Shown: positions 35,887-45,183 of the stretch, in pieces | Position numbering within the stretch: the stretch's first letter is position 1 | How the letters are laid out: every line of letters begins with the position of its first letter | DNA from: Hydrogenophaga sp. IBVHS1 | GTDB taxonomy: Bacteria > Pseudomonadota > Gammaproteobacteria > Burkholderiales > Burkholderiaceae_C | Direction: 5' to 3' | Length of the DNA stretch: 64,000 nt | Assembly: GCF_002127265.1 (NCBI RefSeq) | Contig: NZ_NFUU01000003.1 | Span: forward strand, 1-64,000 | Position numbers and translations under genes: made by a program | The notes under the pieces: model-generated | Databases searched by the model: none | Told to the model about the DNA's origin: nothing | Seen by the model: the letters and a program-made list of their open reading frames with translations, nothing else

Positions 35887-37514
35887 CATAGCGCTTTTCT
35901 TAGGTTCGCGGGCGCAATGCGGAGTGCCTCGCGGTACTTGGCCACCGTGCGCCGCGCGCACTCGATGCCCTGTTCGCGCAGCAGGTCGGAGAGCTGGTTG
36001 TCCGACAGCGGCTTGGCCGGCTCCTCGGCAGCGATGAATTGCTTGAGCAGTGCGCGCACGGCGGTGCTCGACGCGTTGCCACCGGTCTCGGTGCCCAGCG
36101 AGGAACCGAAGAAGTACTTCAGCTCGTAGGTGCCGAAGGGCGTGGACATGTATTTGGCGGTGGTCACGCGGCTGATGGTGGATTCGTGCAGGCCGAGTTC
36201 GTCGGCGATTTCGCGCAGCACCAGCGGGCGCATGGCGAGCTCGCCATGCATGAAGAAATTGCGCTGGCGCTCCACGATGGCGCTGGAGACACGAAGGATG
36301 GTGTCGAAGCGCTGCTGAATGTTCTTGATGAACCAGCGCGCTTCCTGCAGCCGCTGCTGCATGGCGGCGTGACCGGCTTCGCCGCCGTTGTCGCGCCCGC
36401 CACGGTTCTGCCGCATGGCGTTGGCGTACACGTCGTGCACGCGCAGGCGTGGCATCACGTCGGGATTGAGGATGACCTTGAAACCGCGACCGGCGCGTGT
36501 GACGATGACGTCGGGCACGACCACGTTGCGCTCCACGTCGACGAAGCGCCGCCCGGGTTTGGGCTCCAGGCGTGCAATGAGTCCCAGCGCGGCGCGCACG
36601 GTTTCGTCGTCGATGCCGCACAGGTTGCACAGGCGCTTCACATCGCGCTTGGCCATGAGCTCCAGCGGCTGGCCACAGATGGCCAGTGCGGCGCGCGCTT
36701 CGGGCGTGTTGCGCAGCTCCAGAATCTGCAGACGCAGGCATTCTCCGAGGTCGCGCGCGCCCACACCCGAGGGCTCCATGTGCTGCAGCAGCTGCAGGGC
36801 CACGCCCAGGCGTTGCTCCAGTGCCTCGCGCTCCTCCTGCACCGCAGGGTCGTTCTCGACCAGTGTCGCCACTGCCGAGAGGTGCAGCCAGGCGCCCGCC
36901 AGACCGGCGAGGCTTTCCTCGAGGTAGCCGTCATCGTTCAGGGACTCGATCAGGAAGTACAGCGCCGCGCGGTCTTCATCAGACAGGCGCAGGCAGCGCG
37001 CCTGGTCGTGCAGGTGATCCTGAAGGCTGACCGGCGCGCGCGCGAGGTCGGCGGCGCTGGCGGTTTCCTCGCCATCGCCCGAGCCGCTGTTGCGTGCGGG
37101 GGCGTCCCCACCCCACTCGCTGTCGTCCGGTGCCATCTCCACCGTGCCGTCGCCTTCCCAGCTTTCTTCCACCGGGCTGGCGCCATCGAGCTTGCCTTCC
37201 AGACCGTCAGCGTCGGGGCCATCGCTGCTTGAACCCGTGCTTTCGGTGGGGGACAGCAGAGGGGCTGGCGAATCGGGCACCGAAGCTTCGGCGATCTGCT
37301 CGCCCGCGCTCACCGGCGCATCGAGCTGCTCCAGCCCAAAGGCCTCGCGCTCCGCGATTTCTTCGGTGCGTTCGAGAAAAGGGTTTTCGTCAAGCATCTG
37401 CTCGACCTCCTGCGCCATCTCCAGCGTGGACAGTTGCAGCAGGCGGATCGACTGCTGCAACTGGGGCGTGAGCGCCAGGTGCTGCGAGACGCGGAGTGAC
37501 AGGCCCTGCTTCAT
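35886..37514 (-). CDS. rpoN: RNA polymerase sigma-54 factor
   Basis: 542 residues. Region I is the activator-interacting start MKQGLSLRVSQHLALTPQLQQSIRLLQLSTLEMAQEVEQ; the RpoN box ARRTVAKYREALRI near the end recognises the -24 element. An acidic linker lies between. Directs expression from -24/-12 promoters of nitrogen, motility or other regulons. It follows lptB by 5 nt; no hpf gene follows, unlike many proteobacteria. Confidence 0.98.
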   Translation of the reverse strand: MKQGLSLRVSQHLALTPQLQQSIRLLQLSTLEMAQEVEQMLDENPFLERTEEIAEREAFGLEQLDAPVSAGEQIAEASVPDSPAPLLSPTESTGSSSDGPDADGLEGKLDGASPVEESWEGDGTVEMAPDDSEWGGDAPARNSGSGDGEETASAADLARAPVSLQDHLHDQARCLRLSDEDRAALYFLIESLNDDGYLEESLAGLAGAWLHLSAVATLVENDPAVQEEREALEQRLGVALQLLQHMEPSGVGARDLGECLRLQILELRNTPEARAALAICGQPLELMAKRDVKRLCNLCGIDDETVRAALGLIARLEPKPGRRFVDVERNVVVPDVIVTRAGRGFKVILNPDVMPRLRVHDVYANAMRQNRGGRDNGGEAGHAAMQQRLQEARWFIKNIQQRFDTILRVSSAIVERQRNFFMHGELAMRPLVLREIADELGLHESTISRVTTAKYMSTPFGTYELKYFFGSSLGTETGGNASSTAVRALLKQFIAAEEPAKPLSDNQLSDLLREQGIECARRTVAKYREALRIAPANLRKAL

Positions 37515-37519
37515 GCGGC

Positions 37520-38308
37520 CTACATACGAAAATGTTCGCCGAGATACACCCGGCGCACGTCGGCGTTTTCGACGATTTCAGACGGCGTGCCGCTGGTGAG
37601 CACGTGGCCGTCGTTGATGATGTAGGCGCGGTCGCAGATGCCCAGTGTCTCGCGCACGTTGTGGTCGGTGATGAGCACCCCGATGCCGCGCGACTTGAGG
37701 AAGCCGATGATGCGCTGGATTTCGATCACGGCGATCGGGTCGATGCCGGCAAAGGGCTCGTCGAGCAGGATGAAGCGCGGGTCGGTGGCGAGCGCACGGG
37801 CGATCTCGACGCGGCGGCGTTCGCCACCGGAGAGTGCGGGCGCAGGCGAGTCGCGCAGGTGCTCCACGTGCAGGTCCTTCAGCAGGTCATCGAGCCGGCG
37901 CTCCACCGCCTCGCTGCTCAGGGCCTTGCCTTTGTCATCCACCTGCAGTTCCAGCACGGCGCGCACGTTTTCAGCCACATTGAGCTTGCGGAAGATCGAA
38001 GCCTCCTGAGGCAGATAGCCCAGCCCCAGGCGCGCACGGCGGTGAATTGGCAAACCCTCGATGGACTGACCATCGAGCAGGATCTGCCCGGCGTCCGAGC
38101 GCAGCAGGCCGACCAACATATAGAAAGACGTGGTCTTGCCCGCGCCATTGGGGCCGAGCAGCCCCACCACTTCGCCCTTGAAAACGGCGAGCGACACGTC
38201 CTTGACCACCTTTCGGCTGCCGTAGGCTTTCTGCAGGCCGCGCGCTTCCAGCCGGCTGGCTGCGGGTCCGCTGACGCGCCCCGCCTGGTCGGCGCGCATC
38301 GCCGTCAC
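37520..38308 (-). CDS. lptB: LPS export ABC transporter ATP-binding protein
   Basis: ATPase of the Lpt complex that pulls LPS from the inner membrane. The 262 residues show Walker A LLGPNGAGKTTSFYM, signature LSGGERRRVEIARAL and Walker B FILLDEPFAGIDP with the H-loop TDHNVRETLG. Overlaps lptA at its start (ATGA-type) and is followed by rpoN by 5 nt: a conserved lptA-lptB-rpoN block. Confidence 0.97.
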   Translation of the reverse strand: MTAMRADQAGRVSGPAASRLEARGLQKAYGSRKVVKDVSLAVFKGEVVGLLGPNGAGKTTSFYMLVGLLRSDAGQILLDGQSIEGLPIHRRARLGLGYLPQEASIFRKLNVAENVRAVLELQVDDKGKALSSEAVERRLDDLLKDLHVEHLRDSPAPALSGGERRRVEIARALATDPRFILLDEPFAGIDPIAVIEIQRIIGFLKSRGIGVLITDHNVRETLGICDRAYIINDGHVLTSGTPSEIVENADVRRVYLGEHFRM

Positions 38309-38946
38309 TGGCGTCCCTCTTCGATCCGGGAACTGGGCCGCAGCGTGGCCGGCGGTGTGGGCTGAGGTGCCGAACCCGGCGCCGCCTCCTTGGGCACCGG
38401 CGTGAGCATGGCGCGCACGCGGCCGGTGGGGTTGGAAGCGGTGCGGTTGGCGTTGCCGCCATCGACGGTGAACACGTCGGTGCTGTTGTTGTAGACGATC
38501 ACGCTGCCGGTGGTTTCGTCGCTCAGCTGGGTGCCCTTGAAGCGTTTCATGACCGCGTTGCCGATGAAGCGAACGGTGTCCGCCCGGCTGTCGTACTCGA
38601 TGCGCTGGCCCGTGCCTTCGATGAACTCATCCACCCCATCGCGCTTTTGCCGGAAAAAGGCCGGGTTCGCGGTGCTGCCGGTGACGATGCCGAACTGGTT
38701 GCCCTGGGGATCCTGCCGAACCTCCACCACCGCACCCCGGATCAGGATGGTGCCCTTGGTAATGACCACGTTGCCCGTGAAGACACTGGTCTGGCGGGCG
38801 TCGTCGTAACGCAGCGAATCGGCTTCGGCGTTGAGCGGCTGGTTGCGGTCGGCCTTTTCAGCCAGCGCCGGGCCGCTCCACCAAAGCCCCAGCGTCAGGC
38901 AGGCAACGGAGGAAACAGCTCGAAACAAATGAGGGAATGCAGGCAT
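38305..38946 (-). CDS. lptA: Lipopolysaccharide transport periplasmic protein
   Basis: Carries LPS across the periplasm. The 213 residues start with a signal peptide (FRAVSSVACLTLGLWWSGPALA) and have the OstA-like core ADSLRYDDARQTSVFTGNVVITKGTI, GQRIEYDSRADTVRFIGNAVMKR and a low-complexity tail. A second ATG at 38976 would add ten residues (MNASFVPSYP). lptC and kdsC, usually upstream, are not present here. Confidence 0.92.
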   Translation of the reverse strand: MPAFPHLFRAVSSVACLTLGLWWSGPALAEKADRNQPLNAEADSLRYDDARQTSVFTGNVVITKGTILIRGAVVEVRQDPQGNQFGIVTGSTANPAFFRQKRDGVDEFIEGTGQRIEYDSRADTVRFIGNAVMKRFKGTQLSDETTGSVIVYNNSTDVFTVDGGNANRTASNPTGRVRAMLTPVPKEAAPGSAPQPTPPATLRPSSRIEEGRQ

Positions 38947-39107
38947 GGGGTATGAGGGCACGAAACTTGCATTCATTGTAGCGGCGCAGACACCGCCAGA
39001 TGGGTTGCGAAACCGCTTTGTGCAAGCGATTCGGCATTCCGTGCAAATGTGCCGTAAGCGAGGCGCCTGATCCAGAGACACCGAGGAACCGGCTCTGCCG
39101 GGCCTCA

Positions 39108-39153
39108 GGTGTCGCCCCCTCGAGGGGGTCGCGCAGAGCGCGGCGGGGGGGCC
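39108..39153. repeat. GC-rich intergenic repeat
   Basis: Contains the 14-bp palindrome CCCCCTCGAGGGGG (39115-39128) followed by GTCGCGCAGAGCGCGGCGGG. Same general architecture as the 78-bp tandem repeat at 35728-35886, but different in sequence. It lies between lptA and the dsbA-like gene, 15 bp before the latter's stop. Confidence 0.55.
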
Positions 39154-39167
39154 ACCCTGTCCTGGCG

Positions 39168-39812
39168 TCAGCCCTTCCTGACTTCAGCGATCAGCGCATC
39201 CGCCACCACCAGCGTGCGCGGCCCCTGCCCACTGAGATAGTAGCGACCCGCCACACCCAGGGCGGGCGTGCCCTCCACACCGTACTCGTCCTGCAGCTTG
39301 GCGGCTCGGGCGGCCTTCTCGCTGGTCGGACCGCTGTTGAAGACCTCGGTAAAGCGGGCACGGTCCACGCCCTGCTTCGCCACCCAGTCGACGATCGCCG
39401 CCGGGGTGGTCAGGGCCAGGCGCTCTTCGTGGATGGCGGCGAACACCTTGGCGTGCAGCTTCTCCACCAGGTTCATGGACTCCAGCGAGTAATACAGGCG
39501 CTGCATGGGCACGAAGGCGGGGCTGAAAGCCACGGGCGTTCGGCGCACCACCACCTGCGCAGGCTGCTTCTTGATCCAGGCGTCGAAGATCGGCTCGAAG
39601 TTGTGGCAGTGGATGCAGGTGTAGGCGAAGAACTCCACCACCTCCACCTGGCCCGCTGTGCTTTGAACCGGTGCGGGACGCGGCAGCCGCACGAAGTCCA
39701 CACCCTCCTTGGGGGCGACGCGCTGGGCCAGAGCGGGATTGAGCGTCAGGCCGCCGACGGCGCCAAGCGCGGAGCCGGCCAGCAAGGACCGGGAAAAGAC
39801 GCGACGTTGCAT
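39168..39812 (-). CDS. Thiol:disulfide interchange protein DsbA/DsbL-like
   Basis: 214 residues. Signal peptide FSRSLLAGSALGAVGGLTLNPALA (a twin-Arg-like RR near its start) precedes the thioredoxin fold with the oxidising motif FFAYTCIHCHNFEP (CIHC) and the cis-Pro region EYGVEGTPALGVAGRY. Introduces disulfide bonds into exported proteins. On the same strand as the SPOR-domain gene, 69 nt downstream of it. Confidence 0.93.
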   Translation of the reverse strand: MQRRVFSRSLLAGSALGAVGGLTLNPALAQRVAPKEGVDFVRLPRPAPVQSTAGQVEVVEFFAYTCIHCHNFEPIFDAWIKKQPAQVVVRRTPVAFSPAFVPMQRLYYSLESMNLVEKLHAKVFAAIHEERLALTTPAAIVDWVAKQGVDRARFTEVFNSGPTSEKAARAAKLQDEYGVEGTPALGVAGRYYLSGQGPRTLVVADALIAEVRKG

Positions 39813-39881
39813 GAAATCAGACTCCTTGACTGCGCCCGATGCGCAGGCCCCGTTGGGCCGGACGCTTCGGCAAAAGTTCCC

Positions 39882-40565
39882 TCAGCGCTGGACGCGCACG
39901 AGGGCCGCTTCGACGCCATTGACCTGCAGTTGCTCCTGCGTGAGATCGGCCAGCGCCTTCTGATTGAAGGGCCCGACCCGCACGCGGTACACGGTGCGAC
40001 CGGATTGCTCGCGCTCGGTGATGGCGGCGTCGATGCCGAGCATGGCGAGCTTGGCGCGCTGCGCTTCGGCATCGTCCTGCGAGCGGAAGGCGCCGGCCTG
40101 CACGAAGTAGGTGAACGGATCCACGCCGGCCGGCGCGGGTGCGGAAGCAGCGGGGGCGGGCGCGGCCTGCCCTATGCGGGACTTCGCCAGATCGCCCAGC
40201 GGATCGGCCGCTGGTGCGGGCAAGGGGCGGCCATCGGCCGGTGGCACCACGATGGCGCCATCCTGACCTGCGGGCGGTACCGCCGCCGCGGGCGCGGGAA
40301 CGGCGGGTGCGCCGACCGCCGGTGGCGTGCGGCCGAGCGTGCTGTTGGGATTCCAGCCCTTGTTGCGCTCGGCCTCGAGCGCGTCGAGGTCGGAGTTGCG
40401 TGAAACGCCCCGGTCGACGAAGGGAATCGGCACGCGCGTGACGTAGACCGCCACGGCCAGCGCCACACCGAGTCCCACGAGCAGACCGACCACGAAGCCG
40501 ATGAGCGTGCCGCCGAACGTGTTGCGCGCCTGAGGGGATTTCTTTTTCATTGCGGGGTTCACCAT
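39882..40565 (-). CDS. SPOR-domain protein (septal-ring/cell-division type)
   Basis: 227 residues: short cytoplasmic N-terminus, one membrane segment (GTLIGFVVGLLVGLGVALAVAVYV), a long Ala/Pro-rich linker and a C-terminal SPOR domain (DPFTYFVQAGAFRSQDDAEAQRAKLAMLG, VYRVRVGPFNQKALADLTQEQLQ) that binds septal peptidoglycan. Architecture is like FtsN. The ATG at 40565 overlaps the argS stop as TGATG; MKKKSP at 40550 is an alternative. Confidence 0.9.
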   Translation of the reverse strand: MVNPAMKKKSPQARNTFGGTLIGFVVGLLVGLGVALAVAVYVTRVPIPFVDRGVSRNSDLDALEAERNKGWNPNSTLGRTPPAVGAPAVPAPAAAVPPAGQDGAIVVPPADGRPLPAPAADPLGDLAKSRIGQAAPAPAASAPAPAGVDPFTYFVQAGAFRSQDDAEAQRAKLAMLGIDAAITEREQSGRTVYRVRVGPFNQKALADLTQEQLQVNGVEAALVRVQR

Positions 40566-42238
40566 CACATCTTCTGCGGGGCACCGACGCCCAGCACAGC
40601 GAGGCCATTGTGCAACACCTGCGCAGTGGCAGCGACCAGCGCCAGCCGCGCGGTTTTCACCCGCTCGTCGTCGACCAGGATGCGCTCGGCGTCGTAGTAG
40701 CTGTGGTAGCTGGCCGCAAGTTCGCGCAGGTAGAAGGTCACGTCGTGTGGCGCGAAGTCGCGCGCCGCATCGGTCAGCATGGCGGGGTACTTTGCCAGCA
40801 GCAGCATGAGGGCCTGTGCTGGTGCGCTGTCGAGCGCCGACAGGTCCGCTGCGTGGAGCCTGGCCAGGTCGCCGCCCCACGAGGCCAGCACCGAGCAGAT
40901 GCGGGCATGCGCGTACTGCACGTAATACACCGGGTTGTCGTTGTTCTTCTGCACCGCCAGGTCGACGTCGAAGGTGTATTCGGTGTCGGGCTTGCGGCTG
41001 AGCAGGAAGAAGCGCACCGCGTCCTTGCTGGTCCATTCGATCAGGTCGCGCAGCGTCACGTAACTGCCGGCGCGCTTGCTGATCTTGACCTCTTCGCCAC
41101 CGCGCACCACGCGCACCATGGTGTGCAGCACGTAGTCGGGGTACCCGGGCGGGATGCCCACGCCCGCCGCCTGCAGCCCGGCACGCACCCGCGCGATGGT
41201 GCCGTGGTGGTCGGTGCCCTGGATGTTGATGACCTTGGTGAAACCGCGTTCCCACTTGGCAATGTGGTAGGCCACGTCGGGCACAAAGTAAGTGAACGAT
41301 CCGTCCGACTTGCGCATCACGCGGTCCTTGTCGTCGCCGTAGTCGGTGGACTTCAGCCACAGCGCGCCGTCCAGTTCGTAGGTCTTGCCGGCATCGATGA
41401 GTTTCTGCACCGTGGCCGCCACGCGCCCGCTGGTGTACAGGCTGGACTCCAGGTAGTAGTGGTCGAACTTCACCGCGAAGGCCTGCAGGTCCAGGTCCTG
41501 CTCATGGCGCAGGTAAGCCACGGCGAACTGGCGCATGCCGTCGAGGTCGTTCAAGTCACCGCTGGCGGTGAACTCGCGGTCGTCGGACTTCACGGTCTTT
41601 TTCGCCAGAAAGTCGTTGGCGATGTCCTGGATGTACTCGCCGTTGTAGGCCGCCTCGGGCCACTCGGCGTCACCAGGCTTCTTGCCCTGTGCGCGCAATT
41701 GCGTGGAGGTGGCCAGCGTGCCGATCTGCACGCCCGCGTCGTTGTAATAGAACTCGCGGTGCACCTGCCAGCCCTGCGTCTGGTAGAGGCTGCAGATGGC
41801 GTCGCCCAGCGCGGCCTGGCGGCCGTGGCCCACGTGCAGCGGTCCGGTGGGGTTGGCCGAAACGAACTCGACCATCAGGCGCTGGCCGTTGGACGGCTGC
41901 GTGCCAAAGGCGGCGCCCGCTTGCAGCACCTCGCGCACGATCTGCTGCTTGGCAGACGGTTTGAGGCGGATGTTGATGAAACCCGGGCCGGCAATGTCGA
42001 TATCGGACACCCACTGTTCGTATTCCACACGGGCGCGCAACGCACCGCGCAGGGTCTCGGCCAGCTGGCGCGGGACGAGATTGAGCGGCTTGGCCAGCTG
42101 CATGGCCGCCGTGCTGGCGAAATCGCCGTGGGCCGCCACCTTGGGCGATTCGAACGCCGCCTTGGCGCCCGCACCGGGTGACAGCGTTTCCAGCTCGGCG
42201 GCGAGGCCGTCGAGCAATTCCTGTTTGATCTTGAGCAT
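40565..42238 (-). CDS. argS: Arginyl-tRNA synthetase
   Basis: Charges tRNA-Arg. The 557-residue class Ia enzyme has the N-terminal ArgRS Add1 domain, the HIGH-equivalent [16 protein letters not shown], and [12 protein letters not shown] in place of KMSKS, as usual for ArgRS, and the DALR C-terminal domain ([31 protein letters not shown]). Overlaps the SPOR gene by TGATG coupling; 12 nt from argP. Confidence 0.98.
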   Translation of the reverse strand: MLKIKQELLDGLAAELETLSPGAGAKAAFESPKVAAHGDFASTAAMQLAKPLNLVPRQLAETLRGALRARVEYEQWVSDIDIAGPGFINIRLKPSAKQQIVREVLQAGAAFGTQPSNGQRLMVEFVSANPTGPLHVGHGRQAALGDAICSLYQTQGWQVHREFYYNDAGVQIGTLATSTQLRAQGKKPGDAEWPEAAYNGEYIQDIANDFLAKKTVKSDDREFTASGDLNDLDGMRQFAVAYLRHEQDLDLQAFAVKFDHYYLESSLYTSGRVAATVQKLIDAGKTYELDGALWLKSTDYGDDKDRVMRKSDGSFTYFVPDVAYHIAKWERGFTKVINIQGTDHHGTIARVRAGLQAAGVGIPPGYPDYVLHTMVRVVRGGEEVKISKRAGSYVTLRDLIEWTSKDAVRFFLLSRKPDTEYTFDVDLAVQKNNDNPVYYVQYAHARICSVLASWGGDLARLHAADLSALDSAPAQALMLLLAKYPAMLTDAARDFAPHDVTFYLRELAASYHSYYDAERILVDDERVKTARLALVAATAQVLHNGLAVLGVGAPQKM

Positions 42239-42250
42239 AGGGACGCGATT

Positions 42251-43177
42251 TTAGGCGGGGGGCACCGCAGGGGCGGTTTGCATCGGCCGCAGGTGCTCGC
42301 GCGCCGCGGTCTTCACCGCCGCCGTGAGGCGCTGGGCAGACACCGACTCGTGCGCCCAGTGCTGCCAGTAGAGCACCACGTCCACCGACGCGCCGGGCAA
42401 CACCTCCTGCAGGCCGACGCGCCGGGTCAGGTGCTGTTCGGGCACCATGCCCCAGCCCAGGCCGAGTTCGAGGGCGGTCTCGAAGGCCTCCACCGCAGGC
42501 GCGAAGTGGCGCGGGTAGTGGGGCTGGCGCAGGCCGAAGTGCTGTTCCAGGAAGGCGTCCTGCAGCGCGTCCTTGCGGTTGAAGATCACCGCCGGTTGGG
42601 CCAGCAGCTTGTGCGGCGACACCGCGCCGCGCGGGGTGCGGCAGCGCTTCAGCAGATCGGGCGCGCCCACGCACAGGTAGCGCATCGCCCCCAGTGGCTC
42701 GGCCACGCAGCCGCGCATGGCGCTGGCCAGTGTGGTCACGCAGCCCATCACGTCGCCACTTTTCAGTGCATCGTGGGTGTGGTCCTGGTCGTCGATCACG
42801 ATCTCCAGCAGCAGGTGGTGGCGGCGCAGCAGCGGCGCCACGCCAGGCAGGAACCAGCTCGCCACGGAGTCGGCGTTGATCGCCACCGACAGGTTCTGCC
42901 AGCGCACACCATCGCCCGGGGAGCCGCCCTGCAAGCCATTGAGCACATCGGCCTCCATCAGCCGCACCTGCTTGACATGGCCCAGCAGCGCCTGCCCCGC
43001 CGGCGTGGCGCGCACCTGCTTGCCACGCACCAGCAGGCGCTGACCCAGCGTGTCCTCCAGCGACTTGATGCGCAGCGACACGGCGGCCAGCGTGAGCGAA
43101 AGGGCTTTGGCAGCCGGCCCGAACCCACCGTGTTCGACCACGGCGGCAAGTGCTTCAAGTTGACGGGCGTCCAGCAT
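42251..43177 (-). CDS. argP: ArgP (LysR family) lysine/arginine-responsive regulator
   Basis: 308 residues with the ArgP-type N-terminus MLDARQLEALAAVVEHGGFGPAAKALSLTLAAVSLRIKSLEDTLGQRLLVRG, the winged-helix domain, and a LysR effector domain. Divergent from an argO-like exporter with a 101-nt gap, the standard argP-argO arrangement in which ArgP activates export of arginine or lysine. An AAGTTAACTT palindrome sits in that gap. Confidence 0.93.
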   Translation of the reverse strand: MLDARQLEALAAVVEHGGFGPAAKALSLTLAAVSLRIKSLEDTLGQRLLVRGKQVRATPAGQALLGHVKQVRLMEADVLNGLQGGSPGDGVRWQNLSVAINADSVASWFLPGVAPLLRRHHLLLEIVIDDQDHTHDALKSGDVMGCVTTLASAMRGCVAEPLGAMRYLCVGAPDLLKRCRTPRGAVSPHKLLAQPAVIFNRKDALQDAFLEQHFGLRQPHYPRHFAPAVEAFETALELGLGWGMVPEQHLTRRVGLQEVLPGASVDVVLYWQHWAHESVSAQRLTAAVKTAAREHLRPMQTAPAVPPA

Positions 43178-43212
43178 GGTTTGATCAATTGGTTTTTAAT
43201 CAATCAGAGTTT

Positions 43213-43222
43213 AAGTTAACTT
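43213..43222. promoter_or_regulatory. Palindrome in the argP-argO intergenic region
   Basis: AAGTTAACTT is a perfect 10-bp palindrome in an AT-rich 101-bp divergent region, a plausible part of an ArgP operator. The -10 TATGCA and -35 TTAAGT boxes around it are only weakly matched. Confidence 0.35.
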
Positions 43223-43278
43223 GGTTTAATTTGTATGCAATCAGGAGCAGACTCCTCCCATTCGTATTGGAGTTCGTC

Positions 43279-43908
43279 ATGGCCCTCGCCTTCCCCACCT
43301 TTACCGCCGGCATGCTGCTCAGCATGTCGCTGATCATGGCCATCGGCCCCCAGAACGCCCACGTGCTGCGCGCGGGGCTGCAGCGCCAGCACCTGTGGCT
43401 CACCGTGCTGGTCTGCGCGCTGGCCGACGTGGTGTTGATTGGCCTGGGCGTGCTCGGCCTGGCGCAACTCGGCGGTCTGTCCGACAAGCTGCACGGTGCG
43501 CTGATCGGCGCCGGCATGCTGTTCCTGGCGGTGTATGGCTGGCAGGCGTTTCAGCGTTTCCTGCACCCCCCGGCGATGGCACACGAAGGTTCGGCGCCGG
43601 TGGCAGCAGAACCCGTCTCACGCCGCCAGGCAGTGCTCTCTGCGCTCGCCTTCTCCTGGCTCAATCCCCACGCCTGGCTCGACACCGCCGTGCTCATCGG
43701 CACCGCTTCGCTGGCCTATGGCCAGGGCAGCAAGGTGTTTGGCCTGGGCGCGGCCACTGGCTCGCTGGTGTGGTTCGTGGTGCTCGGCACGGCCGCCTTC
43801 TGGCTGGGCCGCCGGCTCAACTCGCTGAAGGTATGGCGTGCGCTGGATGGCCTGGTGGCGCTGATGATGTGGGGCACCGCGCTCTGGCTGCTCTCCAGCC
43901 TGTTCTAG
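43279..43908 (+). CDS. argO: ArgO-type LysE exporter of arginine/lysine
   Basis: 209 residues. Six membrane segments; the opening FTAGMLLSMSLIMAIGPQNAHVLRAGLQRQHLW is the LysE/ArgO subgroup signature (GPQN rather than the GPN/GPD of RhtB proteins), and FSWLNPHAWLDTAVLIG is the second. Divergent from argP, so probably activated by ArgP with lysine or arginine. The exact substrate is inferred from the pairing. Confidence 0.9.
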   Translation: MALAFPTFTAGMLLSMSLIMAIGPQNAHVLRAGLQRQHLWLTVLVCALADVVLIGLGVLGLAQLGGLSDKLHGALIGAGMLFLAVYGWQAFQRFLHPPAMAHEGSAPVAAEPVSRRQAVLSALAFSWLNPHAWLDTAVLIGTASLAYGQGSKVFGLGAATGSLVWFVVLGTAAFWLGRRLNSLKVWRALDGLVALMMWGTALWLLSSLF

Positions 43909-43941
43909 ATCTTGCCGATGCGACACCCTTGACCGACTGCT

Positions 43942-43984
43942 TTTCGCACAAGAAAATAGATTTTCTAAAAAATCTTGTGCGAAA
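43942..43984. promoter_or_regulatory. Strong inverted repeat overlapping the start of the nucleotidyltransferase-fold gene
   Basis: TTTCGCACAAGA and TCTTGTGCGAAA are perfect 12-bp arms around a 19-nt loop; the right arm ends on the first base of the ATG. A second inverted repeat, AGAAAAT/ATTTTCT (43951-43957 and 43960-43966), overlaps the left arm, so two mutually exclusive stems are possible. It could be an operator or a hairpin that hides the translation start. Confidence 0.7.
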
Positions 43985-44928
43985 TGAATTTCACTCCCTT
44001 GTCTGAAGACCAGCTCCGTCAGTACATTGACGCCGAATCGAGCTACACCGCCATGGAACAGGCTCGACAGGCGGCCAGCGAGATGCGCGGGACCCTGTTC
44101 TGGCGTGAGGACCGAGGCCACAGCTACCTGGTTCGCGCCAACACAGCGGCAAAACAAACCCGCCTGGGGCCAAAAAGCGTGGAAACCGAGGCCATGTACC
44201 TTCGTTTCCACGAACGCAAGGCACTGTTGAGCGAGCGACTGACACGCCTGAAAGAAGCGGTGACGAGGCATGAAAGGCTGAACCGCGCGCTTCGCGTGGG
44301 ACGTTGTCCCAACATCCTGATCGCGATCCTTCAGCGCTTCGAGCAGTACGGGTTGTCGCCCCACCTGCTGACGGTTGGCACCCACGCCCTCTACGCCTAC
44401 GAGGCAGCTGCGGGTGTGCGCATTGCACCGCAAGCTCTCGCCACGCAAGACGTGGACGTGTTGTTCGACACTCGAAAGCGAATCACCTTTTTTTCGCGTC
44501 TGCAGGAGGCCGATCTCTCTTTCCTCGACGTTTTGCGCAAAGCCGACAAGACCTTCGAGGTCCGCGACGATCAACTGCAGACCGCCGTCAACGCCCATGG
44601 GTTCGAAGTGGACGTGATACGGCGGGAGGCCGGGGATGTTGATCCACATCCTCTTCGAATGAGCCACAAGGACGTCGATCTATGGGCTGTGCAGGTGAGC
44701 AGCGGCTCTCGCATGCTTGGAGCGAAACGGTTCTCACAAGTGGTCGTCGCCAGCAATGGAACCATGGCCCGCATGCACACGTTTGCGCCCGATGCTTTCA
44801 TCAAAATCAAGCGCGCGCTCTCCACAAGCCGCTCACGTGACCCGCTGAAAAAACCCAAAGACGCGCTGCAAGCGAACATCGTTGACGAACTGGTTCGCGA
44901 GTTCCTCATCGGCGCGTCAGGAAGCTGA
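43984..44928 (+). CDS. GSU2403-like nucleotidyltransferase-fold protein
   Basis: 314 residues. N-terminal helical region with QARQAASEMRGTLFWREDRGHSYLVRAN; then RFEQYGLSPHLLTVGTHALYAYEAAAGVRI, TQDVDVLFDTRKR (an Asp pair typical of nucleotidyltransferases) and HGFEVDVIRREAGDVDPHPLRM. This resembles GSU2403-type nucleotidyltransferase-fold proteins of unknown function. It starts at the ATG right inside the inverted repeat. A toxin-antitoxin or defence role is possible but not shown. Confidence 0.7.
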   Translation: MNFTPLSEDQLRQYIDAESSYTAMEQARQAASEMRGTLFWREDRGHSYLVRANTAAKQTRLGPKSVETEAMYLRFHERKALLSERLTRLKEAVTRHERLNRALRVGRCPNILIAILQRFEQYGLSPHLLTVGTHALYAYEAAAGVRIAPQALATQDVDVLFDTRKRITFFSRLQEADLSFLDVLRKADKTFEVRDDQLQTAVNAHGFEVDVIRREAGDVDPHPLRMSHKDVDLWAVQVSSGSRMLGAKRFSQVVVASNGTMARMHTFAPDAFIKIKRALSTSRSRDPLKKPKDALQANIVDELVREFLIGASGS

Positions 44929-45183
44929 CCCTCGACCGACCTCCGGCCTCCCTGGCCACTGCTGTCCGCCTTCATGCTAGCCAGCCTGGCGCTGGGCAAC
45001 TTCGGCAACGCGGTGGGCGCGACGCTCGGGCTGGCCGCACTCGCCGGCCGCCGTGGCTCGACACCTTGACGGCTGTGCCGCCGCACGCTCTGACTTCGTT
45101 CGATGGACGGCCGGTACAATTTCCGGCTGTCCACTGCCCCGGCACCGCAGGCCTGCCCGACACGGCACTGCCGGTGCGTCCAA
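44929..45183. other. Intergenic region with a possible gene remnant before the pigment cluster
   Basis: Holds a short frame from ATG 44974 to 45069 (MLASLALGNFGNAVGATLGL...GSTP) that looks like a transmembrane helix and may be the end of a lost membrane gene. Nothing else is supported apart from the promoter described next. Confidence 0.3.
45090..45120 (+). promoter_or_regulatory. Putative promoter of the plus-strand pigment operon
   Basis: TACAAT (45115-45120) is a good -10 match, with CTGACT at 45090-45095 as a poor -35, 19 nt apart. It would give a 5' leader of about 57 nt before the halogenase-like gene. Inferred by eye. Confidence 0.35.
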
